Source: Nostoc sp. TCL240-02
GTDB taxonomy: Bacteria > Cyanobacteriota > Cyanobacteriia > Cyanobacteriales > Nostocaceae
Assembly (NCBI RefSeq): GCF_013343235.1
Contig: NZ_CP040094.1
Location: forward strand, 930,501 to 994,500
Reading direction: 5' to 3'
Length of the DNA: 64,000 nt
The notes beneath the pieces were generated by a model. It did no database searches. It saw only the letters and a list, made by a program, of their open reading frames with translations, and had not been told where the DNA came from. How positions within the stretch are numbered: position 1 is the stretch's first letter; each line of letters begins with the position of its first letter. Below are positions 1-10,037 of the stretch, piece after piece. Made by a program: the position numbers and the translations under genes.

Positions 1-379
1 ATCCCATCTGGCGGATAGTTTCTAAAGCTGTGGTTTCGTGAGGATGCCAAGTAGCAACAATTACACGACCAACTGACAGAGAATTGACTTTGCGATCGCG
101 CAATGCATTAATAAATTCTGCTGATGGTTGCGAACCTAATAGTTTCTCCTCACGGGTAGCTGGTGAGTAGAGCAAAGCACCGTTTTCTGCTACTACATAA
201 TCAAATAAATTTACATGTCCAAAAACTTGCAGCAATTCATCTAGCTGTCTACCTGTCACCAAGATGAGTTTGCAACCAGAATTCCGCAGACGTGAGAGTG
301 CTGCCAAAGTATTTTCATTTACATGATTGTCAGTTGCTAGTGTACCGTCGTAGTCAGTGGCCAATACAGAATAACGCAT
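1..379 (-). CDS. HAD-superfamily hydrolase (Cof/sucrose-phosphatase-like), 3' end outside window
   Basis: The N-terminal 126 residues are readable on the minus strand from the ATG at 377-379; the rest lies beyond base 1. Residues 9-15 read DYDGTLA, the HAD motif I with the nucleophile Asp and the acid/base Asp two residues on. About 30 residues later comes LILVTGRQ, the motif II threonine region, followed by a VVAENGALLY segment typical of Cof-type hydrolases and sucrose/mannosyl phosphatases. The family hydrolyses phosphate esters, usually sugar phosphates, in the cytoplasm. The substrate cannot be named from this fragment. It is divergent from the chemotaxis operon that follows. Confidence 0.85.
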   Translation of the reverse strand, partial: MRYSVLATDYDGTLATDNHVNENTLAALSRLRNSGCKLILVTGRQLDELLQVFGHVNLFDYVVAENGALLYSPATREEKLLGSQPSAEFINALRDRKVNSLSVGRVIVATWHPHETTALETIRQMG

Positions 380-1051
380 AAAGCCAGTAAATAAAGACAC
401 GAAGCATTCAGCAATTATACATCCTAATGCTTAATCTAGAGATGTGGCGATCGCACTCACACTACATCCACAGTATGAATAAACTGGCGATCGCACAAAT
501 TTTTTGGACAACCAGAAAAATTCACCTAGGGACTTAATTAATTTGACGCTTTTTTCTGATATTGCCATTAGCTCTTCTAAATAGTGTTCTATTTTTATCA
601 AAAAAATCAGTATTATCCCTGTAGCCGCAACAGGGTTGCTTAATAAAGAGTAGCTTTATTTAGTACTGAGATCCTTAAAAACTGGATTTTTTTAAGTGTA
701 AATACAGGAGTTCAAATATATTGATTTAATAAAATCAGTATTATTCCTGTGGTCAGATTGGGGTTACTCAATGGAAAGTGGCTTCATCTAGTCTTGACAT
801 TTCTATGTCTTATTCTCCAAAGATGTCTGTAAATCTCAGTAACAGGAAGTAAATTAATAATAATTTACGAATTTGCTGAGATTTGATCGTTTGAAAAAAC
901 GCTATTTTCGTTGAGTTTCACCACAAACCTAAATATAAACTGATGTACATTAACATACAAAAGTTTGATGCTTTTTACTTGATTTTAATTGTGGAATAAC
1001 TCTATACGAATTTAGTTTACACGTATCGAATTTAGCTGAAGTAAAAGCAAA
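380..1051. repeat. Non-coding leader region with a 62-bp imperfect direct repeat (603-664 and 731-792)
   Basis: No gene is seen in these 670 bases between the divergent HAD gene and the chemotaxis operon. Bases 603-664 and 731-792 align without gaps at about 46 of 62 positions. The differences are almost all transitions (14 of 16). The first copy contains a short hairpin, CCCTGT with ACAGGG around a 7-base loop at 617-635; the second copy does not keep it cleanly. The region is long enough to hold the operon promoter and a long 5' untranslated leader. The duplicated block may be a doubled regulatory site; that is inference. Confidence 0.6.
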
Positions 1052-2119
1052 ATGAGCACAACTCCTATAGGTAGCTACAGGTTGTTCCAGAAACTACATC
1101 CGCTATCTCTGTTGGCACAATTAACCAGTCGGCGTGCCACAGGGTGCTTAAGCATATTTACTGGAATAGTTTCTTGGTCAATTTATCTAGAGGACGGTAA
1201 ACTTACTTATGCCTCCTATTCAGATAAACTGTTTGAGCGGCTTGACAGCCACTTGCGACGCTTAAGCCAGCAAATCCCCGCTCTCAACAGCGCCACTCGC
1301 GTGCAAATGCGGCTGATGTTTGAGACAAAGAATGAACATCAATCAATACCCAATGCGGATTACCAAGCTATTTGTTGGTTAGTAAATCAGGGTTATATTA
1401 CTTCTGTGCAAGCAGCAAGCCTGATAGACGAATTGGCAAAAGAAGTATTGGAATCATTTCTGTGTTTAAAAGAAGGTAGCTATGAATTCAGCCCGGAAAG
1501 CTCTTTGGATGAACTACCAAAGTTCTGTCGCCTGGATTTGCGGTTACTTGTTGAACACTGTCAAAAACAGTTAAGAAATCGGCAAAATATCCAGTCATCA
1601 ATTCCATCGGGTGCAGGTTCCCAAGTTTTATCTAAAATACAACCATCTCAAATTCAGCCACAACTACAAATAAAACTTGGGCAAAAGTTGCCGATACCAA
1701 TCAACTTTGATATTCCTGAAAATAATAAAACTAATCAGCTACCTGCTGCCAAAAAACTATATACAATTGCTTGCATTGATGATAGCCAAACAGTTTTAAA
1801 TTCTATTAAACACTTTTTGGATGAAAATACATTTTCTGTTGTCATGATTAACGATCCGGTGAAGGCTTTAATGCAAATTTTGCGGAGTAAGCCCGATCTA
1901 ATTTTACTAGATGTTGAGATGCCGAGCTTAGATGGTTATGAACTATGTTCCTTATTACGAAAACATTCAGCTTTTAAACACACACCTATTATTATGGTGA
2001 CTGGTAGAACAGGATTTATTGACAGAGCAAAAGCGAAAATGGTTAGGTCATCAGGATATTTGACTAAACCTTTTACACAATCAGAATTACTAAAAATGGT
2101 TTTTAAACATCTTGGTTAA
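1052..2119 (+). CDS. PatA-type response regulator (PATAN domain plus C-terminal receiver), PixG/HmpA-position
   Basis: 355 residues. The N-terminal ~170 residues resemble the PATAN/DUF4388 domain found in PatA and PixG. Residues ~237-355 form a receiver domain: CIDDS supplies the acidic pair, LLDVEMP the phospho-acceptor Asp, VTGRT the Thr and LTKPF the Lys. PatA-like proteins of this layout open the pix/ptx/hmp operons of cyanobacteria, which steer type IV pili. The ATG at 1052 has no strong Shine-Dalgarno but fits the family start. It is first in a five-gene operon, 68 bases ahead of the CheY gene. Which paralogous operon this is (pix, ptx or hmp) cannot be fixed from this gene alone. Confidence 0.88.
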   Translation: MSTTPIGSYRLFQKLHPLSLLAQLTSRRATGCLSIFTGIVSWSIYLEDGKLTYASYSDKLFERLDSHLRRLSQQIPALNSATRVQMRLMFETKNEHQSIPNADYQAICWLVNQGYITSVQAASLIDELAKEVLESFLCLKEGSYEFSPESSLDELPKFCRLDLRLLVEHCQKQLRNRQNIQSSIPSGAGSQVLSKIQPSQIQPQLQIKLGQKLPIPINFDIPENNKTNQLPAAKKLYTIACIDDSQTVLNSIKHFLDENTFSVVMINDPVKALMQILRSKPDLILLDVEMPSLDGYELCSLLRKHSAFKHTPIIMVTGRTGFIDRAKAKMVRSSGYLTKPFTQSELLKMVFKHLG

Positions 2120-2187
2120 TTTTAGTAGCAACCAATAACTATAAGCAAATTTAATCGCCTTAAGTTATTTTTTAGGAGATTTATATA

Positions 2188-2565
2188 GTGAGTCTGACTT
2201 TACTTGGCACAATTCTGATTGTAGAAGATTCTCCCAGTGAATTGGAATTAATGAGCCATTATCTCAAAGAAAGTGGTTACAACGTAATTAAAGCAAGTGG
2301 TGCAAAAGAAGGTTTAGAAAAAGCTGTGTTAGAAAAACCAGATGCGATCGTTACTGATGTAGTAATGCCAGAGATGAGCGGATTTGAATTGTGTCGTTCT
2401 CTGAGAAGAAATCCGATTACTGCAAAAGTGCCGATTGTGATTTGTAGTTCTAAAAACCAAGAAATTGACCGTTTATGGGCAATGAGACAAGGTGCAGATG
2501 CCTACATAACTAAACCTTACACCCGCGAACATCTCCTACGTACTATTAAATCAGTGGTAGTTTGA
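2188..2565 (+). CDS. CheY-like single-domain response regulator (PixH/HmpB type), GTG start
   Basis: 125 residues forming one receiver domain: acidic pair in LIVEDSPSE, phospho-acceptor Asp in IVTDVVMPEM, Ser of VICSSKN in the Thr/Ser position and Lys in ITKPYT. The start is GTG at 2188, supported by AGGAG at 2174-2178 and by the family N-terminus. Second gene of the chemotaxis-like operon, 4 bases before the CheW gene. By analogy with PixH it would be phosphorylated by the hybrid CheA encoded downstream and signal to the pilus motor. Confidence 0.93.
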   Translation: MSLTLLGTILIVEDSPSELELMSHYLKESGYNVIKASGAKEGLEKAVLEKPDAIVTDVVMPEMSGFELCRSLRRNPITAKVPIVICSSKNQEIDRLWAMRQGADAYITKPYTREHLLRTIKSVVV

Positions 2566-2569
2566 ATCA

Positions 2570-3067
2570 ATGACTAGTACAAACATTACACTTCCTTTAA
2601 AACCAAATCAAAATAATTTAGCAGACAGTTATCTAAAGTTTCAGCTAAATCAACAGACTGCTGCTGTTTTATCAATGAAGCATACGCAAGAAGCAATTCT
2701 TGTGCCTATTGAATCTGTAACCTCAATGCCTAATATGCCCACCTGCATATTAGGATTAATGAATTGGCGGAGTCGGATAATTTGGGTAGTTGATTTGCCA
2801 AGAATGCTCAATTTAGAATCTCTAGATTATCGACTGCGGCAATACAGTACGCTCGTTATCCAGGTTGAATCATTAGTGCTAGGTTTAGTTGTGCAAGAAA
2901 TAAAAGGTACAACTAAGTTCATTGCTGATGAGATTCATTCTCCTATAGGACAAGTTGCATCCAGTTTAGTTCCTTATTTATGTGGCTGCGTTGTCCAACA
3001 AGAAGAAATCTTGCTGGTATTAGATGCACAGGCAATTGGGCAGTCTTCTATTCTCCGCAGTGATTAA
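2570..3067 (+). CDS. CheW-like coupling protein (PixI/HmpC type)
   Basis: 165 residues of CheW-like fold, recognisable by ILVPIESVTSMPNMPTCILG followed by MNWRSRIIWVVDL, the typical beta-barrel segment that contacts receptors and CheA. It starts 4 bases after the CheY stop, so it is probably translationally coupled. CheW proteins link chemoreceptors to the histidine kinase; the receptor gene is next (60 bases downstream) and the kinase after that. No extra domains are present. Confidence 0.92.
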   Translation: MTSTNITLPLKPNQNNLADSYLKFQLNQQTAAVLSMKHTQEAILVPIESVTSMPNMPTCILGLMNWRSRIIWVVDLPRMLNLESLDYRLRQYSTLVIQVESLVLGLVVQEIKGTTKFIADEIHSPIGQVASSLVPYLCGCVVQQEEILLVLDAQAIGQSSILRSD

Positions 3068-3127
3068 AATGTACTACTAAAAAGGATTTTTAGTGTTCTT
3101 ATTCACATAGTTAGGAGAACTATTTTT

Positions 3128-5956
3128 ATGTTTAATAAAACCAACACAAATCAAGGTAGTAGCGCTCAAAATAGAGCCTCGCTGATTTCATCCCAAAAAA
3201 TAACTGGTGGTGTCATAAAACTACCAAATAAGAATACTAGCAAAACTGCTAATAATTCTTCGCTGAATCAGGCTTTTGCCTTTTTTACAAAACTCGGATT
3301 GGCTAAGAAGGCGACTATTTTAGCGATCGCAATCGGTACAATACCAGTATTGGGCATTGGTGCGATCGCTTTTACTTTTGCCAACAAGTCCATTACTAAG
3401 CAAATTACCCAGTCTCAACAAGCTGAAGCAACTGGTTTAAGTGACAAAATTAACCGCTTCATGTTGGGACGCTACGGAGATATTCAGGTAATATCAAGTT
3501 TACCTTTTTTGACAAGTCCCCAAGCTAGTGTAAGTACCAGCAATTCACAAAAACAAGCAGTCTTAGATCGAATTATCGAAGCCTACAAAGCTTATGACAG
3601 CGTTGCTGTTTTTGATCGTCAAGGTAATTTAATTGTCCAATCCACAGGCGAACCTCTAGATAATCAAAAAGACCTTACCTACTTTCAAGACGCTTTACAA
3701 AAAGATACTCCTGTCATCAGCAAACCTGAAGCAGCAAAAAATACTGGTGTAATGAGTATTTATATAGCTGCACCTGTGAAAGAGAAAAGGACGGGCCAAA
3801 CCACTGGCGTGGTAAGAGCGCGGCTACCTGTAACATCCTTAGAAGAAGTCATCAAAAACTACGTAGCCAATGGACAACAATACCAGTTGCTTGATGCTTC
3901 AGGAACAGTTTTCTTGAGTCCCCAAAAGGGATTATTGGGGAAAGAGGCAAAGGGAGAGTATGCTAATTTATCTAAACTGCTGGTAGCAAACAAGGTAGAT
4001 AGTTTTATAGATGTTTCTAAAACTGACAAAAAACAAAAATTAGTCAGCTACGTACCAGCTACCAAGCTAGATGGCCTACCTGATTTAAACTGGCAAGTAC
4101 TTTTGTCCACAGACACTGCAACTGTATTTGAGCCGCAAAGACAATTGTTGTGGACTATAGCGATTGGTACAGCACTGACAGCATTGATTGTGGGTGCGAT
4201 CGCATCTTGGTTAGCTAAACTTACTACACTGCCAATTCTGACTGCAACTGCGGCATTAACAAAACTTGCTCAAGGTAAATTCAATACCCGTGTAGAAATC
4301 GAAAGAGAAGACGAATTAGGGGTATTGAGTGCAAATATCAACCTGATGGCCGAACAATTGCAGGTCTTAGTTAAAGAACAGGAAATAGACGTTGAAGGGA
4401 CAAAATTACTAGCAGATATTACCTTACGAATTCGGAAAAGTCTGAAAACTGAAGATATTTATCACGCAGCAGTGACAGAAGTTCAGCAAGTTCTAAAAAC
4501 AGACCGGGTAATAATTTATAGTCTGAATTTAGATAATCGGGATGGCGTTGTTGTTGCGGAATCGGTAACTGGTAATTGGCCGGAAATGCTCGGAGTAAAA
4601 ATCGACGATCCTTATTTTCGGGAACATTATATAGAAACCGAGCGCGATGGACAGGTGCAAGCAGTTGCAAATATTCATCAAGACCAAAGTTTAAAAAATG
4701 CCAACAGTTACATTCAACTATTAGAAAAATTTGCCGTCAAAGGTAATTTAGTCGTACCAATTATTGCCCAAGAAAAACTTTTAGGCTTATTAATTGCTCA
4801 TCATTGCGAAACTCCTCGTGTTTGGCAACAGCCGGAAATTGACTTGTTTCAACAGATAGCAACTCAAGTCGGCTATGCCTTAGAACAAGCCAAATTATTA
4901 GAGGAGATAGAACAAGTTAGGAATCTTGGAATCACCGATTCTGACGATGAACGGCATCAAAAAGAAACACTGCAACAACAACTTTTAGAACTACTAAACG
5001 ACGTAGAAGGTGCAGCCAGAGGTGACTTGACAGTACGTGCAGACGTGACGGCTGGAGAAATCGGCACTGTTGCCGACTTTTTCAACTCAATTGTCGAAAG
5101 TCTCCGTGATATTGTTACCCAAGTTCAAAAAGCTGCCACCCACGTTAATACTGCCATTGGTTCTAACGAAGGAGCAATGCGCCATTTAGCAGAAGAAGCA
5201 CTTACGCAAGCTGCCGAAATCAACCACACCCTAGATGCTGTTGACCAAATGACCCAATCCATGAAAGCTGTAGCCGAAAGCGCCGAAAAAGCTGCTTTCG
5301 TTGCCAATCATGCCGCTAACACTGCTACTAAGAGTGGACACGCGATGGATTTGACAGTACAAAATATCCTGTCTCTACGGGAAACTGTGGGTGAAACTGC
5401 TAAGAAAGTGAAACGTTTGGGAGAATCTTCGCAACAAATTTCCCGTGTAGTATCCTTGATTAACCAAATCGCCATTCAAACTAACTTACTAGCCATTAAC
5501 GCCGGCATTGAAGCAGCGCGTGCAGGTGAAGAAGGTCAAGGTTTTGCCGTAGTTGCTGAAGAAGTCGGCGAATTAGCAGTCAGGAGTGCCGCAGCAACCC
5601 AAGAAATTGAACAAATTGTTGAAAATATCCAACGAGAAACCAGCGAAGTGGTTCAGGCAATGGAAATAGGCACTACCCAAGTGGTGGAAGGGACTCTAAT
5701 TGTGGAGGAGGCTAAACAAAGCTTGAGTGAAATTTTGGATGTATCGCGTCAAATTGACTCCTTAGTACAGTCGATTTCCACTGCAACTGCATCTCAAGTT
5801 GAAACATCACAAAGTGTTAGCCAATTGATGAAAGATATTGCTGCTATATCACAACGCACCAGCGATTCTTCTCGTCAAGTTTCCGAATCTCTACAACAAA
5901 CGGTGGAGATTTCTCAACAGTTACAAGAGACTGTCGAGGCTTTTAAAGTTAGTTAA
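3128..5956 (+). CDS. Methyl-accepting chemotaxis receptor with Cache and degenerate CBCR-like GAF domain (PixJ/HmpD type)
   Basis: 942 residues. Order: disordered cytoplasmic N-terminus (1-55), membrane helix (~62-88), extracytoplasmic Cache-like sensor (~95-335), second membrane helix (~339-362), HAMP (~363-415), GAF (~430-595), a second HAMP-like stretch (~610-665) and the MCP signalling domain. The hairpin tip near residues 778-820 contains [18 protein letters not shown]. The GAF resembles cyanobacteriochrome domains, but the usual second Cys of the DPCF motif is Tyr496 (DPYF) and the bilin-binding Cys-His pair is Ser527-Tyr528. It should therefore not bind bilin covalently, and ligand sensing is more likely through the Cache domain. 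AGGAGA precedes the ATG. It should feed CheW and CheA in the same operon. Confidence 0.92.
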   Translation: MFNKTNTNQGSSAQNRASLISSQKITGGVIKLPNKNTSKTANNSSLNQAFAFFTKLGLAKKATILAIAIGTIPVLGIGAIAFTFANKSITKQITQSQQAEATGLSDKINRFMLGRYGDIQVISSLPFLTSPQASVSTSNSQKQAVLDRIIEAYKAYDSVAVFDRQGNLIVQSTGEPLDNQKDLTYFQDALQKDTPVISKPEAAKNTGVMSIYIAAPVKEKRTGQTTGVVRARLPVTSLEEVIKNYVANGQQYQLLDASGTVFLSPQKGLLGKEAKGEYANLSKLLVANKVDSFIDVSKTDKKQKLVSYVPATKLDGLPDLNWQVLLSTDTATVFEPQRQLLWTIAIGTALTALIVGAIASWLAKLTTLPILTATAALTKLAQGKFNTRVEIEREDELGVLSANINLMAEQLQVLVKEQEIDVEGTKLLADITLRIRKSLKTEDIYHAAVTEVQQVLKTDRVIIYSLNLDNRDGVVVAESVTGNWPEMLGVKIDDPYFREHYIETERDGQVQAVANIHQDQSLKNANSYIQLLEKFAVKGNLVVPIIAQEKLLGLLIAHHCETPRVWQQPEIDLFQQIATQVGYALEQAKLLEEIEQVRNLGITDSDDERHQKETLQQQLLELLNDVEGAARGDLTVRADVTAGEIGTVADFFNSIVESLRDIVTQVQKAATHVNTAIGSNEGAMRHLAEEALTQAAEINHTLDAVDQMTQSMKAVAESAEKAAFVANHAANTATKSGHAMDLTVQNILSLRETVGETAKKVKRLGESSQQISRVVSLINQIAIQTNLLAINAGIEAARAGEEGQGFAVVAEEVGELAVRSAAATQEIEQIVENIQRETSEVVQAMEIGTTQVVEGTLIVEEAKQSLSEILDVSRQIDSLVQSISTATASQVETSQSVSQLMKDIAAISQRTSDSSRQVSESLQQTVEISQQLQETVEAFKVS

Positions 5957-6118
5957 TTTTGTCATTTGTCATTTGTCATTTGTCATTTGTTAATGACCGA
6001 TGACAAATGACTTTTGTTATTTGTCCGTTGTCATTTGTCCTTTGTCCTTTTACTAATGACTAATGACTGATGACCAATGACTGATGACCAATGACTGATG
6101 ACCAATAACTAAGGACAA
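5957..6118. repeat. Short heptamer/14-mer repeats between receptor and kinase genes
   Basis: The spacer consists almost wholly of short repeats: TTTGTCA heptamers at 5957-5990, a run of TTTGTC-like units to ~6048, then TGACTGATGACCAA-type units to 6117. The first part is complementary to the second (TTTGTCA against TGACAAA), so the RNA could fold back. Such short tandem repeats are frequent between genes of filamentous cyanobacteria. They lie inside the operon and end just before the CheA start codon. Confidence 0.75.
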
Positions 6119-6123
6119 AAACC

Positions 6124-9100
6124 ATGTTACAAGACAAAGAATTAGAAATCCAGATGCAATTTCTGGAAGAAGCAACTGATTACTTAAATACCTTAGAAGG
6201 GGTATTGCTGGAAATTGATACTACTAACCGCATCGATTTAGAGAAAATCAATGCTGCACTCCGGGCCGCTCATTCCATTAAAGGTGGCGCGGGGATGATG
6301 GGATTTAAATCGCTAAGTCATTTATCCCATCGTTTAGAAGATTCCTTTAAAGTTTTAAAAACGAAAAAAAATTCTCTAGAAATTGACACCCAGTTGCAAA
6401 GTTTATTGCTATCTGGAGTTGATTGGCTGCGTCAGATTGTCGAATTGCTTGCAGAAGGAAATGTTGTTGAAGATGCGTGGTTAGCAACCTTTTGTTACCC
6501 AGTTTTTGATGAGTTGCACGATCGCTTGGGCGACCCCACCCCAGAGGATGCCTCATCCATGCTATCCCCAGAGGATGGACAAGATGTTATCCCCTTGCTA
6601 TTTGCCACAGAAGTAGAAGAGTGTTTACAGCGTTTAGAATCTATATTGGCAGATAGCGAACAGCCTGGTTTGCATGAAGAAATTGTGATCATGGCAGCAG
6701 AATTGGGCGGTTTGGGTGAAATGCTCCAGTTGGCAGCTTTTACCAAGCTTTGTGAGTCAGTAACGCAGCAATTAGAAACCGTTAGTAGTTCGCGCATTCC
6801 CGAAATTGCCCAATTAGCATTGGAAGCATGGCGGCGATCGCAAGCTTTGGTGCTGACAAATCAACTAGATAACTTACCTACAGAACTTGATTTTGCTAGT
6901 TATACGCAATCACCACTACTATTACCAGCAGCAGAAGTAATACCACAGCTTCCCATTGCACACATAGATATTGCCCTGCCAGAAGCAGTGCCAACACCTG
7001 TTTGGCAGCCAGAAAATACTAGAGAAAATTGGACTAATGATGAAGCATTAGCGCAGCCTGGCGCAGGTATCGCTGCTAATTTTACATTTGTAGATCCAGA
7101 ATTTGCCGATGATGTTAATTCTATTAATGTTACAGAACAAAATCCCATATTTGCTAGAGAAAATAATCCTGCCGATGCTAAATCTAGCGAAGGAAAAGGA
7201 GAGTCAAATGGCGTTGTTAAAGATCGGGAAATTCATGAAAATAGCGTCCGAGTTCCCAGTAAACAACTAGAGCAAATTAATGATTTATTTGGCGAACTTA
7301 TTGTTCAGCGAAATGGCTTAAACTCGCAACTAGAAAGATTACGCAAACTCGTCCGAAACCTGAACCAGCGAGTACAAGTTCTCGACCGAGAAAACCAGGA
7401 TTTGCGTATAGCTTATGACAAAATTTCTACCCAAGCTGCTGGGCTACGGGTACAAGCTGAAAATGGCCACCAAACACAAGGCATAGACAGAGAATTTGAT
7501 GCCTTAGAAATGGATCGCTATAACGATTTAAACCTGCGATCGCAGGAAGTTATGGAAACCATTGTTCAGGTACAGGAAGTTACAACTGATGTGCAACTCA
7601 GTGTAGATGATACAGACCAAATTGCTCGTAAAATCAACAAAACATCCAAACAGTTACAGACAAAGTTAAATCACATCCGAATGCGGCCTTTGTCTGATTT
7701 GACTGAACGTTTTCCTAGAGCATTGCGCGATTTAAATGTAGAGTATGGGAAAAATGTTCAGTTAAAAATTGAAGGTGGTAACACTTTAATTGAACGCAGC
7801 ATTTTAGAAACATTAAACGAACCTTTAATGCATCTCTTAAGGAATGCTTTCGATCATGGCATCGAAGACTCTGGCACTCGTCGCCTTTTGGGTAAACCAG
7901 AACAAGGATTGATTGAAATTACAGCTAGTCATCGCAGTAATCGCACCTTGATTACTATCCGAGATGATGGTTGGGGCATTTCTTTGGAGAAAATTCGCAC
8001 CCGTGCTTTAGCGATGGGATTGGATGCTTCTCTACTCGCTAATGCTAGTGATGAAGAACTATTATCACTAATTTTTGAACCAGGTTTTACCACCTCCGAG
8101 CAAGTTACAGCATTATCTGGTCGCGGTGTCGGCATGGATGTAGTTCGTAACAATCTCAAACTAATTCGAGGAGATGTGAAAGTTGATACGGAACCAGGAG
8201 TTGGTACCACCTTCACCCTATCAGTACCATTTACACTGTCTGTTGCGCGAGTTCTGTTGGTAGAAATCAACAAAATGCTGTTGGCATTTCCCACTGATGT
8301 CATTTCAGAAATATTCTTACTCCAACAAGAGCGAGTTTTCCAAATGGCAGGTAGCGAAGTTCTAAATTGGCAAGGAACCATGCTACCACTGATTCGCCTG
8401 ACTCCTTATTTAGAGTTTAATTGTCTGCGCTACGATACTTCAGAATTAGAGACTCCGGCAGCAATTAACGCTAACAGTGTATTAGTAGTCAAAGGGAATA
8501 ATCAACCAGTAGCAATCCAAATAGATCGTTGCTGGGGTGAACAAGAAGTTGCTATTCGCCAAGTTGAGGGAAATATACCTTTACCGGAAGGCTTTAGCAA
8601 CTGCACAATTCTCGGTGATGGTCGAGTAGTGCCACTAGTTAATGTTAATGAATTGCTCTATTGGATTGCTACAAATCGCCGGACTCCTAAAGGTATTCAA
8701 TTACCATCAGTAAGATTAAAAACACCATTCCTGATATTTGATGAAAATAAAATATCAGCAGCATCAGTTAAGCAGAAAGGCACAATTTTAATTGTAGATG
8801 ACTCGATTAACGTTCGCCGCTTTTTAGCCCTGACTCTTGAAAAGGGGGGGTATCAAGTAGAGCAAGCTAAAGATGGTCAAGATGCTTTAGAAAAACTCCA
8901 TAATGGATTGAGAGTTGAAGCGGTAATTTGTGATATTGAAATGCCTCGTCTTGATGGTTATGGCTTTTTAGGTAAGGTAAATTCAGACGTTGATACAAAA
9001 AATATTCCAGTTGCAATGCTGACTTCTCGTAGCAGCAATAAACATCGGCAACTAGCTATGCAATTGGGGGCGCGGGCTTACTTTTCTAAACCTTATAACG

Positions 9101-9168
9101 AGCAAGAGTTATTGCAAACGTTGGAGGAAATAATTCGTAATGTGGGAGAAAAAGCAGCGTCTAATTGA
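6124..9168 (+). CDS. Hybrid CheA histidine kinase with C-terminal receiver (PixL/HmpE type)
   Basis: 1014 residues. The Hpt domain holds the phospho-acceptor His50 in RAAHSIKGGAG. A variable linker is followed by a helical dimerisation region (~375-530). The HATPase domain has its N-box near residue 570 (LLRNAFDHGIED), IRDDGWGIS and SGRGVGMDVV. A CheW-like regulatory domain follows (~700-850), then a receiver (~885-1005; LIVDDS, VICDIEMP, MLTSRSS, YFSKPY). The protein autophosphorylates in response to receptor state and passes phosphate to its own receiver or to the CheY-like protein. It is the last gene of the operon. The length and layout match cyanobacterial PixL/HmpE kinases. Confidence 0.93.
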   Translation: MLQDKELEIQMQFLEEATDYLNTLEGVLLEIDTTNRIDLEKINAALRAAHSIKGGAGMMGFKSLSHLSHRLEDSFKVLKTKKNSLEIDTQLQSLLLSGVDWLRQIVELLAEGNVVEDAWLATFCYPVFDELHDRLGDPTPEDASSMLSPEDGQDVIPLLFATEVEECLQRLESILADSEQPGLHEEIVIMAAELGGLGEMLQLAAFTKLCESVTQQLETVSSSRIPEIAQLALEAWRRSQALVLTNQLDNLPTELDFASYTQSPLLLPAAEVIPQLPIAHIDIALPEAVPTPVWQPENTRENWTNDEALAQPGAGIAANFTFVDPEFADDVNSINVTEQNPIFARENNPADAKSSEGKGESNGVVKDREIHENSVRVPSKQLEQINDLFGELIVQRNGLNSQLERLRKLVRNLNQRVQVLDRENQDLRIAYDKISTQAAGLRVQAENGHQTQGIDREFDALEMDRYNDLNLRSQEVMETIVQVQEVTTDVQLSVDDTDQIARKINKTSKQLQTKLNHIRMRPLSDLTERFPRALRDLNVEYGKNVQLKIEGGNTLIERSILETLNEPLMHLLRNAFDHGIEDSGTRRLLGKPEQGLIEITASHRSNRTLITIRDDGWGISLEKIRTRALAMGLDASLLANASDEELLSLIFEPGFTTSEQVTALSGRGVGMDVVRNNLKLIRGDVKVDTEPGVGTTFTLSVPFTLSVARVLLVEINKMLLAFPTDVISEIFLLQQERVFQMAGSEVLNWQGTMLPLIRLTPYLEFNCLRYDTSELETPAAINANSVLVVKGNNQPVAIQIDRCWGEQEVAIRQVEGNIPLPEGFSNCTILGDGRVVPLVNVNELLYWIATNRRTPKGIQLPSVRLKTPFLIFDENKISAASVKQKGTILIVDDSINVRRFLALTLEKGGYQVEQAKDGQDALEKLHNGLRVEAVICDIEMPRLDGYGFLGKVNSDVDTKNIPVAMLTSRSSNKHRQLAMQLGARAYFSKPYNEQELLQTLEEIIRNVGEKAASN

Positions 9169-9207
9169 TAATTCATAATTTGAAACAAGAATACGATAAA
9201 CAGACTA

Positions 9208-9391
9208 TTTGTAGAGACGCGATTCATCGCGTCTTAGTATGTATTGCAATGATTAATTAAATTAGTATCCTGGCGATTATAAATCGCGGCTACACAGACA
9301 AAACCCGCCTGTGCGGGTTAAAAAACTGAATTTATATCAATATCACAATACGCTTGGGTTTTGAGACGCGATAAATCGCCGTCTCTACAAT
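9208..9391. repeat. Cluster of intergenic palindromes, including a terminator-like hairpin
   Basis: The 340-base gap after the kinase gene holds three palindromes: GACGCGATTCATCGCGTC at 9216-9233, AACCCGC-CTGT-GCGGGTT at 9302-9319, and GAGACGCGAT-AA-ATCGCCGTCTC at 9363-9385 with one mismatch. The first and last share the GTAGAGACGCGAT core that recurs between genes in Nostoc genomes. The middle hairpin is followed by T residues only when read on the minus strand. These are best read as dispersed repeat copies that may also end transcription. No gene is seen from 9169 to 9509. Confidence 0.7.
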
Positions 9392-9509
9392 TGTTTTGGT
9401 ATTATCTGAACTGTATTGATTGATATCACTAATAATCGTCTAGCTTTTTCGTGATACTATTTGTGTCAATTGAAATAATCTCTACATCAACTCAATTTGT
9501 AGTGAATTT

Positions 9510-9968
9510 ATGGTAACTGTAACACTGACAGCTGTTGCTACTGCAATCGCAACTACACTTTGGACTAAAGCACAGGAGAAAATCGGCGAAAACCTTGGTG
9601 ATGCTACATGGACGCTAGGTGGCAAGTTAATCGGATTACTCCGCCAGAAGAATAAATCGCCATTACTCACCAATGCTGTAGAAGCAAATGAACCGCAGCG
9701 TTTAGATTATGGTCAAGCAGTGCTAGAACTGAAAGCCGCAGCAGATGCAGACTCAGAAATTGCTCAAGCTGTTGTGGAAGTGGAAGCAGCAGTTAACAAC
9801 GACCAGTCTGAGACTGCTAAGGAAATTAAAAAATTAGTAGAAAAAATCAAGTCACAGCCATCAGTTGTCAATAACTTTGCGAAGTTAGCAGAAGAAATAA
9901 AAGCTGAGAAAGGTGCAATGGTTGCCCAACAAATCACAATCGAAGAACAGCACAATACTTACAACTGA
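9510..9968 (+). CDS. N-terminal part of a split NACHT protein (152 residues before an in-frame TGA)
   Basis: The product begins with a hydrophobic, Thr/Ala-rich helix (residues 2-20), continues with AQEKIGENLGDATWTLGGKL and ends in charged helical segments. It has no enzyme motif I recognise. The stop TGA (9966-9968) lies in the same frame as the NACHT gene at 10038, and the 69 bases between them are open and read as protein (…TPDNWRKICREM), a segment that looks like the usual run-in to NACHT proteins of this family. I infer that this is the N-terminal domain of one long gene, now cut by a nonsense codon or read through. It could also be a genuine separate small partner protein. Confidence 0.65.
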   Translation: MVTVTLTAVATAIATTLWTKAQEKIGENLGDATWTLGGKLIGLLRQKNKSPLLTNAVEANEPQRLDYGQAVLELKAAADADSEIAQAVVEVEAAVNNDQSETAKEIKKLVEKIKSQPSVVNNFAKLAEEIKAEKGAMVAQQITIEEQHNTYN

Positions 9969-10037
9969 CTACAGCCGTCTCAAGGGGAGGATGGGACAAA
10001 GTTAACTCCCGATAACTGGCGTAAAATCTGCCGTGAA

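Noticed and set aside
757..770. GGGGTTACT as a hormogonium sigma-factor (J-box-like) promoter element
   Set aside because: Only a partial match to the motif as I remember it, and the first repeat copy fits worse; not enough to call a promoter.
9302..9319. Plus-strand terminator of the chemotaxis operon
   Set aside because: The T-tract follows the hairpin only on the minus strand, where no gene ends; it is better treated as a dispersed repeat.
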